Positions 37,642 through 47,393 of a DNA stretch of 64,000 bases are shown here, piece by piece; within the stretch, counting starts at the first letter, position 1; the number at the start of each line of letters is the position of its first letter. A model generated the notes under the pieces. It saw nothing but the letters and a program-made list of their open reading frames with translations. It made no database searches and was not told the DNA's origin. The position numbers and the translations under genes are program-made. The stretch lies in NCBI RefSeq assembly GCF_000172075.1, contig NZ_ABIC01000006.1:62001-126000 (forward strand). Reading direction: 5' to 3'. The stretch is from Shewanella benthica KT99 (GTDB taxonomy: Bacteria; Pseudomonadota; Gammaproteobacteria; Enterobacterales; Shewanellaceae).

Positions 37642-37689
37642 ATCTGAATTTTTTATTGAAATAACCAGATAAGAGTCGTTTGTTGCTTA

Positions 37690-37881
37690 TCAGGCCACTT
37701 GGTAATATTTGGGCTCTATGTCCAGTTGTCTCTGGATTATCTGGTCAGCCATCTTAGTACATTTACCACATTGACTCCCTACACCCAAACGTTGCTTCAC
37801 ATCAGCTAGAGAGACATCTCCCTGACTAACGGCTGCTTTTATTTGTGTATCGGTAACGGCGAAGCAAAGACAAACGTACAT
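37690..37881 (-). CDS. bfd: bacterioferritin-associated ferredoxin
   Basis: 63 residues, the usual size. The four cysteines of the [2Fe-2S] cluster are in order: C4 and C6 in MYVCLCFAVTD, and C-x2-C in GSQCGKCTKMA. Bfd binds bacterioferritin and passes electrons that reduce the stored iron for release. A Fur-box-like palindrome lies 35-53 bases upstream, in keeping with induction under iron limitation. Confidence 0.93.
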   Translation of the reverse strand: MYVCLCFAVTDTQIKAAVSQGDVSLADVKQRLGVGSQCGKCTKMADQIIQRQLDIEPKYYQVA

Positions 37882-37915
37882 AGATATAGGCCCCCTAACA
37901 AGATGAGCGAATTAT

Positions 37916-37934
37916 AAATGAAAACGATTCTCAA
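37916..37934 (-). promoter_or_regulatory. Fur box upstream of bfd
   Basis: TGAAAAC-G-ATTCTCA (37919-37933), read on the minus strand TGAGAAT-C-GTTTTCA, fits the 7-1-7 Fur inverted repeat TGATAAT-n-ATTATCA at about 10-11 of 14 bases. It would sit in the bfd promoter region. Confidence 0.65.
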
Positions 37935-38043
37935 TGCTAATATCAAAAGCGTATAAGTCAAAATAGAAACTCTGCTAGCTGTTATACCTAAGTGTGAGTG
38001 ACGTCTGAAAAATGAAAAAACTGGCGCTGCTGATCATTCGATA

Positions 38044-38970
38044 CTAGTAACCGCGCTCAAAGTTGACTTCATGGGAGAGTCGCTCGCCTCTTAGCAGCTT
38101 ATGGTAGTTATCGGCAAAGATCTCGACCACCTGCTCGGGAAAACTAGGGGCGGCAATATGTGGCGTTATGATGACATTATCCAGTGTCCATATGGGATGA
38201 TGTTGCGATAATGGCTCCTGGTTGAAGACATCTAATATTGCATTCTGGTGGATGTTTTCCTTTAGTTGTAAATACAGAGCATCGAGATCCAGTACATCTC
38301 CTCTGCCTAGATTAAATAAAATACCAGCGGATTTTATCAGTGATAAGGTCTGGGCGTTGAGCGCTCCTCTGGTATCTGGTGTGCTTGGAAGTATGCTGGC
38401 AATAGCATCAGCCAGGGGCAGATAGTGGTGCAGGTTTGCTAGGGTATCGACATCATCGAAACCAATCGTTGGCTTAGCTCCTCGGTTTATCCCTGTGACA
38501 TGCATGCCAAAGTGCTTCGCAGTTTGGGCAATATGCTTGGCTATATTACCCGTTCCAAGCAGAAGTAAATGCTGACCCTGAAGGGTCTTGAAGCTGGCTG
38601 GACGCCAAATTTTCTGCGCCTGTTGTGATCTGTATATCGTGTGTCCTCTCTGGTGAGCAAGTAGATAACCAAACAAGTATTCGCTCATCAAGGGGCCGAA
38701 TATGCCTCTGACATTGGTCAGCCGATAGTCTTTTCTTTGGTGCGGCTTGACCAAGGCATCGACGCCGGCTATGGTCGATTGCATCCAGATAATATGCTTA
38801 CCATGAGGCAGTAGCGGCGCGGCGAGAGAAGGCTCTGCCAGCCAAATATTGGCTGGTGAAATCTGCTGGGTTTCATCACCCAGAATTTCAATTTCAGGGA
38901 GGTGACAGGATTGCAGTAAAGATCTATATCGCTCATTATCACCGGTGAGTAATAGTAACTTGTATCTCAT
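38044..38970 (-). CDS. D-2-hydroxyacid dehydrogenase
   Basis: 308 residues. The nucleotide-binding motif is LLGTGNIAKHIAQTAKHFG (about 132-150). The catalytic residues of the D-isomer-specific family are all present: Arg in LFNLGRGDV, Glu in NQEPL and His in ITPHIAAPS. It would reduce a 2-oxoacid (glyoxylate or hydroxypyruvate in the GhrA branch) with NAD(P)H. The substrate cannot be told from sequence alone. Confidence 0.88.
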   Translation of the reverse strand: MRYKLLLLTGDNERYRSLLQSCHLPEIEILGDETQQISPANIWLAEPSLAAPLLPHGKHIIWMQSTIAGVDALVKPHQRKDYRLTNVRGIFGPLMSEYLFGYLLAHQRGHTIYRSQQAQKIWRPASFKTLQGQHLLLLGTGNIAKHIAQTAKHFGMHVTGINRGAKPTIGFDDVDTLANLHHYLPLADAIASILPSTPDTRGALNAQTLSLIKSAGILFNLGRGDVLDLDALYLQLKENIHQNAILDVFNQEPLSQHHPIWTLDNVIITPHIAAPSFPEQVVEIFADNYHKLLRGERLSHEVNFERGY

Positions 38971-39242
38971 CTTCAGCCCCCTTATTCTACTGAATAATCT
39001 TGTCTATGGATCTTGCATGTGGAACGTATTATTTCAGTATTTCATTAACTTGGGTCTTTGATCTATCCTTGGCTCAATGAGATTTCAACAGCGACATAGG
39101 CAAATTTAGCCGAGTTTACCTATAGTTTAGGTTGCTATTGAATTTTTGCGCAATAAATTCGATTTTGCTGTGAAGCCCTGCTTGCGATAGTGTTACTGAG
39201 TCTCATCGGCAGGCTTTGAAATTGGGTAAATGTTGGTCTGAA

Positions 39243-39935
39243 TTATGCTTGCAGAGCCTTCATTGCTCGACCCGGGAATTTAGTAAATATGCCATCAACC
39301 CCCATCTGTTGTAACTGAGCCATATCCGATGCTTCATCGACTGTGTATACAAAGACTTTTAGTCCACGTGATTGAGCTTGTGTCACTATCTCTTGAGTCA
39401 GGCAACTGAGACTCAGGTGCAGCGAGTATGCATCGAGCCGGCGGCTTATTTTTAGGCTAGCCGAAGTAATCCCTCTGAATAAAGGTGCCACTAAAGCTTG
39501 AGGAAACCGCTGGCGGAATTTTTCTAGGAAACCGTGGTGAAAGGATGAAATAATTAGCTTTTCGGCTGAGAAATTTAATTGATTAATTAGCTTAGGGTAA
39601 GTATCGATAAATACCTCTAAGCAGTTCATCCCCTTGAGTTCTATGTTCACCAGGCAGTTATGCTGGTTTAGGTAGTTCATCACCTGCCAAAGTGTGGGGA
39701 TAGGTTCACCCTCAACTCTGAGGGAGTCGAGATAACTGCGGCTTACCTCTTCTATTAACCCGGTGCCATTACTCTTGTTATCTAAGCGACAGTCGTGGAA
39801 GACATAGAGTTCACCTTCAACATTATGAATATCGAACTCGATGGCACGTGCGCCTAATTCGATCGCCTTCTTCATGGCCGCCATGGTATTTTCCGGCGCG
39901 TATCCACTGGCGCCTCTATGGGAAAAAATAATCAT
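39243..39935 (-). CDS. glycerophosphodiester phosphodiesterase
   Basis: 230 residues without a signal peptide, so the cytoplasmic UgpQ-like form. Catalytic residues are H and R in FSHRGASGYAPENT, E and D in RAIEFDIHNVEGE, and H in YVFHDCRL. It hydrolyses glycerophosphodiesters to glycerol-3-phosphate and an alcohol. The ATG shares one base with the stop of the mechanosensitive channel gene (TAATG), so the two form a coupled pair. Confidence 0.92.
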   Translation of the reverse strand: MIIFSHRGASGYAPENTMAAMKKAIELGARAIEFDIHNVEGELYVFHDCRLDNKSNGTGLIEEVSRSYLDSLRVEGEPIPTLWQVMNYLNQHNCLVNIELKGMNCLEVFIDTYPKLINQLNFSAEKLIISSFHHGFLEKFRQRFPQALVAPLFRGITSASLKISRRLDAYSLHLSLSCLTQEIVTQAQSRGLKVFVYTVDEASDMAQLQQMGVDGIFTKFPGRAMKALQA

Positions 39936-42900
39936 TAGCTTCTGATGAGTCCTTGAACCTCTTTACTCTGCATGTTATTGATATGTACTTCCAGCTGCGG
40001 ATATGCGAGTTCTAGTTGGTTTTCTTGAAGTTTTTTACAGATGGCTTTATGCAATTTATGACGAAGAGGCCAACGGGTATTCATATCCTTGGCATAGGCT
40101 CTGACTTCATAATCTTGGGTGTGTTTACCAAATCCCGCAAACCAGACTTCAGGCTCTGGACTTTCTAATGCATCATCACATCCTTTTACGGCTTGATATA
40201 GTGCCGCTTCGACCCTCGCCGGATCTGAGCCTCTCGCGACAGAGACATAGACAATAACACGTGTGATTGGATCTGAGAGGGACCAGTTGATGAGTTGTTC
40301 GGTAATGAACGCCTTATTGGGGATGATGATCTCTTTCCTATCCCAGTCAATGATGGTGGTTGCACGGATCTGAATCTTAGTTACGGTACCCGTGAGATCT
40401 CGTATGGTCACTGTGTCACCAATTCTCACTGGCTTTTCGAACAAGATGATCAAGCCTGAGATGAAGTTAGCGAAGATCTCTTGTAATCCAAAACCCAGTC
40501 CCAGAGAGAGTGCTGCTACTAGCCACTGTAACTTGGACCATTCCATACCTAAAGTTGAAAAGCCACTCAAGATACCGAAAAATACCACTAGATAGCGACT
40601 CATAGTGGTGATGGCAAAGCCGGTTCCCTGACTCAAATCGAGTCGCTGTAATATGGTGAGCTCGAGTAAACCGGGCAGGTTGGTGGCTATCATCAGTGAG
40701 AAGCCGACTATGACAAATCCGAGCAATAATGATTTTAAGGTAATCGGGATCTGTTGCTCGATGCCGTTTACCAGAGAGTTGCTGGTCCAGAGCGTCACGC
40801 CATCGAGTAATGAGAATAACGCGGTGTGGGTCTGGGTCCAGAGGCCGATTAAACTGGCTAAGAAGGCCAGTAGCAATAGTGAGCGTACCAGTCCCAGAGA
40901 TTGGCTGGAGATGGTTTCCAGATCGACAACCGGCTCTTCATAGGTGTCGAGGGGGTCGGTATTGCTTTGTGGATCTTCATCTCGCTCACGTTGAAGCAAT
41001 ATCTCTGCGCGTCTGGCTTTGGCACGATCGAAGGCGATGCGCCTCCTTTCGATGAGCATCCAACGTTTTACCAGTTGATAGAGCAACATGAAGCCTAGGG
41101 ATAATAACAGGGAAAGTTGCAGTTGTAGTAGCACCTGAAACGCGGTGTAGTAATAACCTCTAAAAGCCAGGATGGCACAGACAGGAGGGACGATTAGCAG
41201 TACTGCCCATAGAAATTTTTGCAGTAATTTTTTATTTTTATCATCCTGGTGTTGATGTCTGTTTTTCTTAGATAAGGATAAGATATCTTTATAGAATCTA
41301 AACAGGAAAATACTGAAAATAATGAAGGCGCCACGGCCAATGCTATTTCTCAGTACTGAATTATCGATAAACTCGGTAAACCCCATGACAAAAAAGAAAG
41401 GTATCGCCATGATAACGAAGGATTTAAACCTTATTTGACCTTGCCTAATTATGGCTTTTTCACCTTTGAAATGGCCTATGAGCAAGCCCCTATTCAGTGC
41501 GAGAAGATAGGTGAAGCGGTAGAGCAGGTAGAGTAAACCTACGATTAACACCCCCATGCCGATTGCCGCCGTTAGGTTTAGACTGGATAAGAGTAAGATG
41601 GCGCCTGCGGCGATCATCGGCAGGGGTTTAATCACGCAGTAGAGTAAAGAGTTAATCAGGGCCCTGAAGGTGTAGCTGAACAGATCTTGGGTGACATTAC
41701 CGACAAATGTGATGTCATTGGCCATGGCAGATTTGAACTTAGGTGTTAACAGATCTTGGGCGACTAAACAGAGTACCAACAAGATGATCCACCAAGACCA
41801 GTATTCACTCTGCTCATCGAAGGAAACAGAGATGTCAGGCCAAAAAGTTTGGCCCACAAGCCACTTCACACTCTGAAAAATATCTGTGATCCATAATTTA
41901 TCGATGGAGTTAGCATTTGGCACCCAAAATAGGTGTTCGTTGAGAATACTTTTAAGGGCGATATTCTGTTGAGTTAACTGCTCATATATCACTCTTAAAT
42001 CAGTGAGTTCACTCAAATAAAGATCTTGGCTTTGCAAGAGTTGCGTGATCAAGTCATGTTGCGAGGTGAGCAGTCTCATTTGTATCTTAGTTAAAGGCTC
42101 ATTGGCTACCAGCTGTTGGTTGTTTATCGTTAGATCTTGCTCTAGTTGATATCTTTCCAGTCTAGCTTGGGCAATTTTTGTTTGTAGCTTATCCTGATTG
42201 GGTGGGGCGGGTAGAGATTGCAGCATCTGCAGAAACCGCTCGCCGAATGCAGCATTTAATTTGATTAAACCTACCTGTTGTTGGATGTTGGTCAGCTGTT
42301 TCGCTTGAACTTGATAGAGGTTTTCGGCAGCTTCTTGTGCGAGAACGGCTCGATTGGTGTCCTTAGTGAGGTTCTTTAGCGTGTTGGCATAATCGATATT
42401 TAGCTGACTCAGTTGTTGAGTCAGGGGGGATTGCTCTGCAGAAGTCTCAAAAAGATTCTTAGCTATGGTGGTATCTGTCTTTTGTTGCCTCTGTTTAGCA
42501 GTGGCTTTATTGATCTCTTCGATCAGGCTCTCTTGTTGCGATAGTTGCAGCCTGACCAGCGACATCTGTTGTTGATTGAGGTTGATGCGTTTTTGGCTGC
42601 TCGCCTGTTCGGCCTCCAATGTCGTCAGGAGCTGAATATAGAGCTGACGCTGTGCCTTAAGCAACATATTTTGATTGCTGTCAGAGTGATCTATTTGATT
42701 TTTTTTATGCTGAGTCAGTGATTGTCGAGCAGAGGCAATATCAGAGGGTAGCCGGTTATGCTGCTTGATTAAGTCCGTCACTTTGGTGTTGAGTTCGGCT
42801 TCTATCTCTTTGAGCTCAGACTGTCTTAAATAGGCGAGAGATGCCTGTTGAGTGGGATCATTAGTCTTGGACCGAGGGAGAGGTGACTTAGCTTCTTCCC

Positions 42901-43147
42901 GTTGTCGCTCCAGACTGAGTTTATGTCCTTGGTAGTTATTGATTAGCTTCAGGTGATTTTTTTCTATTAACGCTTGCTCTTCGATACTGCGCTGGATATG
43001 TGCCAGCTTTTGTTCGGCCGTTAAAGTGGTTGAAGCCGGTTGAGTGAGTCCTAGGCGCTTATTGAGTTCGAGTGGCGAACTTGCGGCTGCACTGAAGCTA
43101 GTTAATGCAATGAAAAGAAGAAAAATAGTGCGCATAGTTGGAAACAT
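39935..43147 (-). CDS. mscM: large mechanosensitive channel, MscM/MscK type
   Basis: 1070 residues. A signal peptide (ending SFSAAA) leads to a long periplasmic coiled-coil region (about 25-470, very rich in Gln and Leu), then many transmembrane segments, then the MscS core: LGLGFGLQEIFANFISGLIILFEKPVRIGD (about 890-920), with the pore-helix and beta-domain, and the cytoplasmic cage. E. coli mscM lies next to psd-rsgA-orn, the same neighbourhood as here, so MscM is preferred to MscK. It opens under hypo-osmotic shock. An alternative start at 43135 (MRTIFLLF) is equally good for the signal peptide. Confidence 0.85.
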   Translation of the reverse strand: MFPTMRTIFLLFIALTSFSAAASSPLELNKRLGLTQPASTTLTAEQKLAHIQRSIEEQALIEKNHLKLINNYQGHKLSLERQREEAKSPLPRSKTNDPTQQASLAYLRQSELKEIEAELNTKVTDLIKQHNRLPSDIASARQSLTQHKKNQIDHSDSNQNMLLKAQRQLYIQLLTTLEAEQASSQKRINLNQQQMSLVRLQLSQQESLIEEINKATAKQRQQKTDTTIAKNLFETSAEQSPLTQQLSQLNIDYANTLKNLTKDTNRAVLAQEAAENLYQVQAKQLTNIQQQVGLIKLNAAFGERFLQMLQSLPAPPNQDKLQTKIAQARLERYQLEQDLTINNQQLVANEPLTKIQMRLLTSQHDLITQLLQSQDLYLSELTDLRVIYEQLTQQNIALKSILNEHLFWVPNANSIDKLWITDIFQSVKWLVGQTFWPDISVSFDEQSEYWSWWIILLVLCLVAQDLLTPKFKSAMANDITFVGNVTQDLFSYTFRALINSLLYCVIKPLPMIAAGAILLLSSLNLTAAIGMGVLIVGLLYLLYRFTYLLALNRGLLIGHFKGEKAIIRQGQIRFKSFVIMAIPFFFVMGFTEFIDNSVLRNSIGRGAFIIFSIFLFRFYKDILSLSKKNRHQHQDDKNKKLLQKFLWAVLLIVPPVCAILAFRGYYYTAFQVLLQLQLSLLLSLGFMLLYQLVKRWMLIERRRIAFDRAKARRAEILLQRERDEDPQSNTDPLDTYEEPVVDLETISSQSLGLVRSLLLLAFLASLIGLWTQTHTALFSLLDGVTLWTSNSLVNGIEQQIPITLKSLLLGFVIVGFSLMIATNLPGLLELTILQRLDLSQGTGFAITTMSRYLVVFFGILSGFSTLGMEWSKLQWLVAALSLGLGFGLQEIFANFISGLIILFEKPVRIGDTVTIRDLTGTVTKIQIRATTIIDWDRKEIIIPNKAFITEQLINWSLSDPITRVIVYVSVARGSDPARVEAALYQAVKGCDDALESPEPEVWFAGFGKHTQDYEVRAYAKDMNTRWPLRHKLHKAICKKLQENQLELAYPQLEVHINNMQSKEVQGLIRS

Positions 43148-43316
43148 ATTCGGATGCAGGTTAGAGAAAGAGTCAGAGATATCTTATCAATAAAAGTGGC
43201 TCAATATAGCTTCTTTTTTTTACGTTTTTTGTGATTTTTTTCATAAAATAGAAATATAAATTAAAATTATCATGGCAAGATCCTGTTTTCTCTCTCTCTA
43301 GTCTAGAAAAGGAGAA

Positions 43317-44192
43317 TCAGCTGGATGTTTTTCGATGTCGTTGAGTCTCGAAAATGGCGGTTGCGACGACCAATAAGCCGCCTATTGTTGTCTTGATATC
43401 TAGCTGTTCACCTAAAAATAGCAGAGCTAAAACAGCACCATAGAAAGGTTGCAGGCAAGAGACTAAGCTTACCGTTTTGGCACTGAGGTGACGCAAGGCT
43501 GTGGTAAAAAGTGCGTGGGGAGCCGCGGTGAACATCACTCCGAGTAATAGTATCAGCCACCAGGTATCTTGTTCTATTTGACTGAATTCTATTGTGTGCC
43601 AAGGAGCGAGGAAAAAGACGGCTACACCTGTTTGGTAAAACATAGCGTGGGGACCAGAGTAGGCGGAGAAATATCTCTTATGTAGCAGGTTGCGAGCGGT
43701 AAAAAACGCAGCAGATAAAATTCCCAGCGCTATGCCCATAGTCACATCATTGCCCAGATTGGCTTCGGGGATCAGTAGTATGACTCCAAGTAGCACGGCG
43801 AGCCCACTAACAAGATCACTTCGTTGAATTCGATTACCGGTGAAGATGGGCTCAATTAAGACTGTCATCACGGGATAAGTGAAGAAGGCAATCATACCGA
43901 TAGCGACGGAAGAGAGCTGCATAGAAGCAAAATAAGTGACCCAATGTAGGCTGACTATAATGCCTAGGCCCAGGGCGATGAAATAATCTCTAGTGGAGTT
44001 GAGTGATAAGTTTTTTTTGCTGAATTTGACTATGCAGGCTAAGACAAGAGCGGCCACTATGCAGCGCAGCAGAGTGATATTTAATGCACTGAGTGGAATA
44101 ATTTTTGAGAAGAGTGCCGTGCCACCAAATAGCAGCACAGCGAGATGTAACTCTAATAAACCTGATTGTTTACTACTAGCTGTTTGGTTCAT
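43317..44192 (-). CDS. EamA/DMT family transporter
   Basis: 291 residues from the ATG at 44192 (GGAG upstream; a GTG two codons earlier is also possible). Ten predicted transmembrane helices in two EamA repeats: the first begins LELHLAVLLFGGTALFSKI, the second MGIALGILSAAFFTARNLL. Such proteins export metabolites such as amino acids; the substrate is unknown. It is inserted between mscM and psd, which are neighbours in E. coli. Confidence 0.85.
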   Translation of the reverse strand: MNQTASSKQSGLLELHLAVLLFGGTALFSKIIPLSALNITLLRCIVAALVLACIVKFSKKNLSLNSTRDYFIALGLGIIVSLHWVTYFASMQLSSVAIGMIAFFTYPVMTVLIEPIFTGNRIQRSDLVSGLAVLLGVILLIPEANLGNDVTMGIALGILSAAFFTARNLLHKRYFSAYSGPHAMFYQTGVAVFFLAPWHTIEFSQIEQDTWWLILLLGVMFTAAPHALFTTALRHLSAKTVSLVSCLQPFYGAVLALLFLGEQLDIKTTIGGLLVVATAIFETQRHRKTSS

Positions 44193-44231
44193 TACCACTC
44201 CGTATACTGACCAAAAGCTGTTTAGATCCGG

Positions 44232-45095
44232 TTAATCCTCTATTTTTGCGAAAGTCTGTCCCATGCGGGTCACGGCTTTTGGCACGACACCGTCGGCAAA
44301 TTCATCTAAAGCATCTTTAGCGAATAGCATGACAACCGTACTGCCTAGCTTAAACCTTCCCATTTCGGCACCTTTTTCAAGGGTTAATGCCTCTGGCCCC
44401 TCGGTCGGGTAATCCCAGGTAAATACTTTTTTACTTCCGGGTGGTGTAATGGTACCTGCCCAGACGGTTTCTATGCTTGCGACTATGGTTGCACCGACTA
44501 ATACCATGGCAATAGGACCTATCTCGGTCTCAAAAATTGCCACCACACGTTCGTTACGGGCGAACAGCCCAGGAACATTTGCTGCGGTTAATGGGTTGAC
44601 GGAAAACAACTCACCGGGAACATAAGTCATTTTTGACAAGGTGCCTTTCACTGGCATGTGAATTCGATGATAGTCTTTTGGTGCTAAGTAGATGGTAGCG
44701 AAATCGCCATCTTCGAAGCGTTTGGCATCATCGGCTTGATCACCAAGTAGTGCAAGTGATGAATACTCATGCCCTTTGGCTTGAAATATCTGACCATCAT
44801 TAATAGGACCGCATTGGCTTATCGCGCCATCGACCGGATGGACAATATAATCTTGATCTTGTGAAAGCGGACGTACACCTGGCTTGAGGGCTCGAGTGAA
44901 AAAATCATTAAACGTCTTATAAGCTTCAGGTTCGCTCTGTGCGGCTTCACTCATATCGATCTTGTATTGCTTAATAAACCATTTTATTGCAGCGGTCGTT
45001 ATCGAACCTAATTCAGCGGCTGCCAGTTTACCTATCAGGCGAGAGACTAGATGTTTAGGCATGATATATTGTAATGCAATTTTTACTTTATCCAC
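44232..45095 (-). CDS. psd: phosphatidylserine decarboxylase proenzyme
   Basis: 287 residues. The self-cleavage site LGST is in [12 protein letters not shown] (about 252), where the Ser becomes the pyruvoyl group of the alpha chain. Other conserved parts are [13 protein letters not shown] and [14 protein letters not shown]. It makes phosphatidylethanolamine at the inner membrane. It lies 31 bases after rsgA on the same strand. Confidence 0.96.
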   Translation of the reverse strand: MDKVKIALQYIMPKHLVSRLIGKLAAAELGSITTAAIKWFIKQYKIDMSEAAQSEPEAYKTFNDFFTRALKPGVRPLSQDQDYIVHPVDGAISQCGPINDGQIFQAKGHEYSSLALLGDQADDAKRFEDGDFATIYLAPKDYHRIHMPVKGTLSKMTYVPGELFSVNPLTAANVPGLFARNERVVAIFETEIGPIAMVLVGATIVASIETVWAGTITPPGSKKVFTWDYPTEGPEALTLEKGAEMGRFKLGSTVVMLFAKDALDEFADGVVPKAVTRMGQTFAKIED

Positions 45096-45126
45096 GTGTA
45101 CTTCCCTTCAAAATATTGCGCTTACC

Positions 45127-46185
45127 CTATTCTTCTTCGCTGGCTCTAAACTGTCTGGCATGGCGCATCTCATTGAGACTAGCGATAATTTTATGATAAT
45201 TATTGTATCGATCTGCTGCTATCTTGCCATCATTAAATGCTTTTGTGATGGCACAACCAGGATCATTTTTGTGCTTACAGTCTCTGAATTTGCAAGTGCC
45301 TAGATATTCTCGGAACTCGATAAAACACTCACCCACTCTTTCGGGTGGCAGGTGCCATAGTGCAAATTCTCGGACTCCCGGAGAATCAATCAGATCGCCT
45401 CCGCTAGCAAAATGCATTAACTTAGCCGTCGTGGTCGTGTGTTGTCCTAGGCCTGAGTTTTGAGAAATATCGCCAATAGCTAGCTCGGCATCAGGCATCA
45501 TGGCGTTAATGATGGATGACTTACCAACACCGGATTGGCCGACGAAGATACTGACTTTTTCATTCAATAAGGCTTTTATGTCATCGATACCTTGGCTGGT
45601 ATGACTGCTTATTTGGTAGACTTGATAGCCTATATCTTGATAGCGCTTGAGTGCAGCTTCTACTTCTGGACGATCTTCATCGGTGAGGAGATCGATCTTA
45701 TTGAGGACGATAATCGGTGAAATACCCGTGTCTTCAGCCGCAACTAAGTAACGGTCGATTATTTGAGTCGTAAAACTTGGGAGAATCGAAGAGACAATCA
45801 AAATTTGATCGATATTTGCTGCAATGATCTTGATGCCGTCATAGAGGTCCGGCCGCGAGAGCAACGAAAAGCGAGGGTGAACGGCTTCAACCACGCCGGC
45901 TACTCTGGTCGTCATTTCCACGGCCAAGCGCACGATCACCTTGTCTCCGGTGACCAGGCTTTGAATGTTACGGCGAATATTACAGCGCACAACTTGGCCT
46001 GATTCGATTTCAACATCAGCATGCTGGCCGAAACGAGATATAACAGTTCCGAGCTGTTCAGGCTCGAGTGAACTATCCTGTAATTCAGGGACATTGCGAC
46101 CTGAATCTTTACGTTGCAGCCTTTTATCTTGATTGGCTCGCATACGGCGTTTTTGACCCTGACTTAGGGGTTTCTTTTTACTCAC
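45127..46185 (-). CDS. rsgA: small ribosomal subunit biogenesis GTPase RsgA
   Basis: 352 residues. A circularly permuted GTPase: an N-terminal OB fold, then G4 (VLNKIDLL) before G1 (FVGQSGVGKSSIINAM) and G3 (DSPGVREF). A C-terminal zinc motif follows (CKFRDCKHKNDPGC). It checks the decoding centre late in 30S assembly. Diverges from orn, as in E. coli. Confidence 0.96.
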   Translation of the reverse strand: MSKKKPLSQGQKRRMRANQDKRLQRKDSGRNVPELQDSSLEPEQLGTVISRFGQHADVEIESGQVVRCNIRRNIQSLVTGDKVIVRLAVEMTTRVAGVVEAVHPRFSLLSRPDLYDGIKIIAANIDQILIVSSILPSFTTQIIDRYLVAAEDTGISPIIVLNKIDLLTDEDRPEVEAALKRYQDIGYQVYQISSHTSQGIDDIKALLNEKVSIFVGQSGVGKSSIINAMMPDAELAIGDISQNSGLGQHTTTTAKLMHFASGGDLIDSPGVREFALWHLPPERVGECFIEFREYLGTCKFRDCKHKNDPGCAITKAFNDGKIAADRYNNYHKIIASLNEMRHARQFRASEEE

Positions 46186-46295
46186 AGGTTTGTCATCGTA
46201 AATAAGGTGATTTTGTTGCTTAAAAAAGCAGTATGATACACGGTCTTAAACAAAAAAGCCTGAATTTAGGCAAACAGGAAGAATAAGGCAGATCT

Positions 46296-46841
46296 ATGGT
46301 TGCAGATGCAAACAATCTCATTTGGGTAGATTTAGAGATGACAGGGTTAGATCCCGAGACCGATAAGGTCATAGAGATCGCGACAATAGTGACAGATAAA
46401 GAGTTAAATATTCTTGCTGAAGGACCTGTGATTGCGATTTTTCAGACTGATGAGCAGCTGGCAACAATGGATGAGTGGAACCAAAAGCACCACGGGGAGT
46501 CAGGATTAGTCGAGCGAGTGCGCAGTAGTCAGTACAGTGAAGATGATGCCATTGCCATGACCATAGAGTTTGTTTCTCAATATGTCCCTCAAGGTATATC
46601 ACCTATGTGTGGTAACAGCATAGGTCAAGATAGACGCTTTTTGAATAAGTACATGCCAAAGTTAGAAGACTATTTTCATTATCGTAATATCGATGTAAGT
46701 ACTATCAAGGAGCTTACCAGACGTTGGAAGCCAGAGCTTATGGATGGCTTTACTAAGCAAGGAACCCATAAAGCCCTAGTGGATATCCAGGAATCTATCG
46801 CCGAATTGCAGTATTATCGAGCAAAAGTATTCAAAATTTGA
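46296..46841 (+). CDS. orn: oligoribonuclease
   Basis: 181 residues, the exact family size. A DEDDh 3'-5' exonuclease that finishes RNA decay by degrading 2-5-mers and pGpG. The residues are D-x-E in VDLEMTGLD, Asp in [14 protein letters not shown], and H-x4-D in [10 protein letters not shown]. Followed by the tRNA-Gly promoter. Confidence 0.97.
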   Translation: MVADANNLIWVDLEMTGLDPETDKVIEIATIVTDKELNILAEGPVIAIFQTDEQLATMDEWNQKHHGESGLVERVRSSQYSEDDAIAMTIEFVSQYVPQGISPMCGNSIGQDRRFLNKYMPKLEDYFHYRNIDVSTIKELTRRWKPELMDGFTKQGTHKALVDIQESIAELQYYRAKVFKI

Positions 46842-46870
46842 CCAAACAGACATTTATTTTCAAGAAGGGG

Positions 46871-46898
46871 TTGCAGCAATATGAAATTCTCCTATAAT
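46871..46898 (+). promoter_or_regulatory. promoter of the tRNA-Gly array
   Basis: The -35 is TTGCAG (46871-46876), then a 16-base spacer and a perfect -10 TATAAT (46893-46898), followed by a GCGGCC discriminator. The GC-rich discriminator is typical of stringently controlled stable-RNA promoters. The first tRNA starts 47 bases after the -10. Confidence 0.8.
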
Positions 46899-46945
46899 GC
46901 GGCCTCAACTTTTGCTGACAAGTTAAGTTAGTAAATAGTATGAAT

Positions 46946-47021
46946 GCGACATTAGCTCAGTTGGTAGAGCGATACCTTGCCAAGGTATAGGTCATCGGTT
47001 CGAACCCGATATGTCGCTCCA
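46946..47021 (+). tRNA. tRNA-Gly (GCC), copy 1
   Basis: 76 bases with encoded CCA. Acceptor GCGACAT/ATGTCGC, D arm GCTC/GAGC, anticodon arm ATACC-TTGCCAA-GGTAT with anticodon GCC, and T arm ATCGG-TTCGAAC-CCGAT are all perfect. It is identical to copies at 47155 and 47394. Confidence 0.97.
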
Positions 47022-47072
47022 AATTTAAAAATGTTTTGAATACGCCAAATATTCGAGACTAAAAAGTTTTAA

Positions 47073-47150
47073 GCGACATTAGCTCAGTTGTTAAAGGCAG
47101 AAAGACGATACCTTTAGTGATGTTTACAGTTGAAGTTGTTCGAAAGAAAG
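47073..47150 (+). pseudogene. degenerate tRNA-Gly copy A
   Basis: It begins with the intact first 18 bases (GCGACATTAGCTCAGTTG). The D-loop is then expanded (TTAAAGGCAGAAAGA) before CGATACCTT. After that the anticodon arm and 3' half diverge; a trace of a T loop (GTTGTTCGAA) remains near 47135. The right edge is approximate and it is probably not functional. Confidence 0.7.
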
Positions 47151-47154
47151 ATTT

Positions 47155-47230
47155 GCGACATTAGCTCAGTTGGTAGAGCGATACCTTGCCAAGGTATAGG
47201 TCATCGGTTCGAACCCGATATGTCGCTCCA
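47155..47230 (+). tRNA. tRNA-Gly (GCC), copy 2
   Basis: 76 bases, identical to copy 1, including the encoded CCA. Confidence 0.97.
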
Positions 47231-47245
47231 ATTTAAAAAGATTAT

Positions 47246-47346
47246 GCGACATTAGCTCAGTTGACTCTTTGTTTAGAGTAAAAGGGCGATACCTTGCCAA
47301 GGTATAGGTCATCGGTTGTTTGTTTCGAACCCGATATGTCGTTTCA
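47246..47346 (+). pseudogene. loop-expanded tRNA-Gly-like copy B
   Basis: 101 bases. All four stems can still form: acceptor GCGACAT/ATGTCGT (one G-U), D stem GCTC/GGGC (one wobble), an unchanged anticodon arm with GCC, and T stem ATCGG/CCGAT. The D-loop carries 17 extra bases that themselves form a hairpin (ACTCT-TTGTTT-AGAGT), and the T-loop has 8 extra (GTTTGTTT). The 3' end is TTCA instead of TCCA. It may be a pseudogene or an RNA with another use. Confidence 0.7.
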
Positions 47347-47352
47347 ATCTAG

Positions 47353-47380
47353 ATTTAAAGATTTACCAAAATCTTTAAAT
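47353..47380. repeat. perfect 12-bp hairpin between tRNA copies
   Basis: ATTTAAAGATTT (47353-47364), loop ACCA, AAATCTTTAAAT (47369-47380). An A run, not a T run, follows on the plus strand; it may be an RNA-processing signal or spacer structure. Confidence 0.6.
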
Positions 47381-47393
47381 AAAAAAGTTTTAA

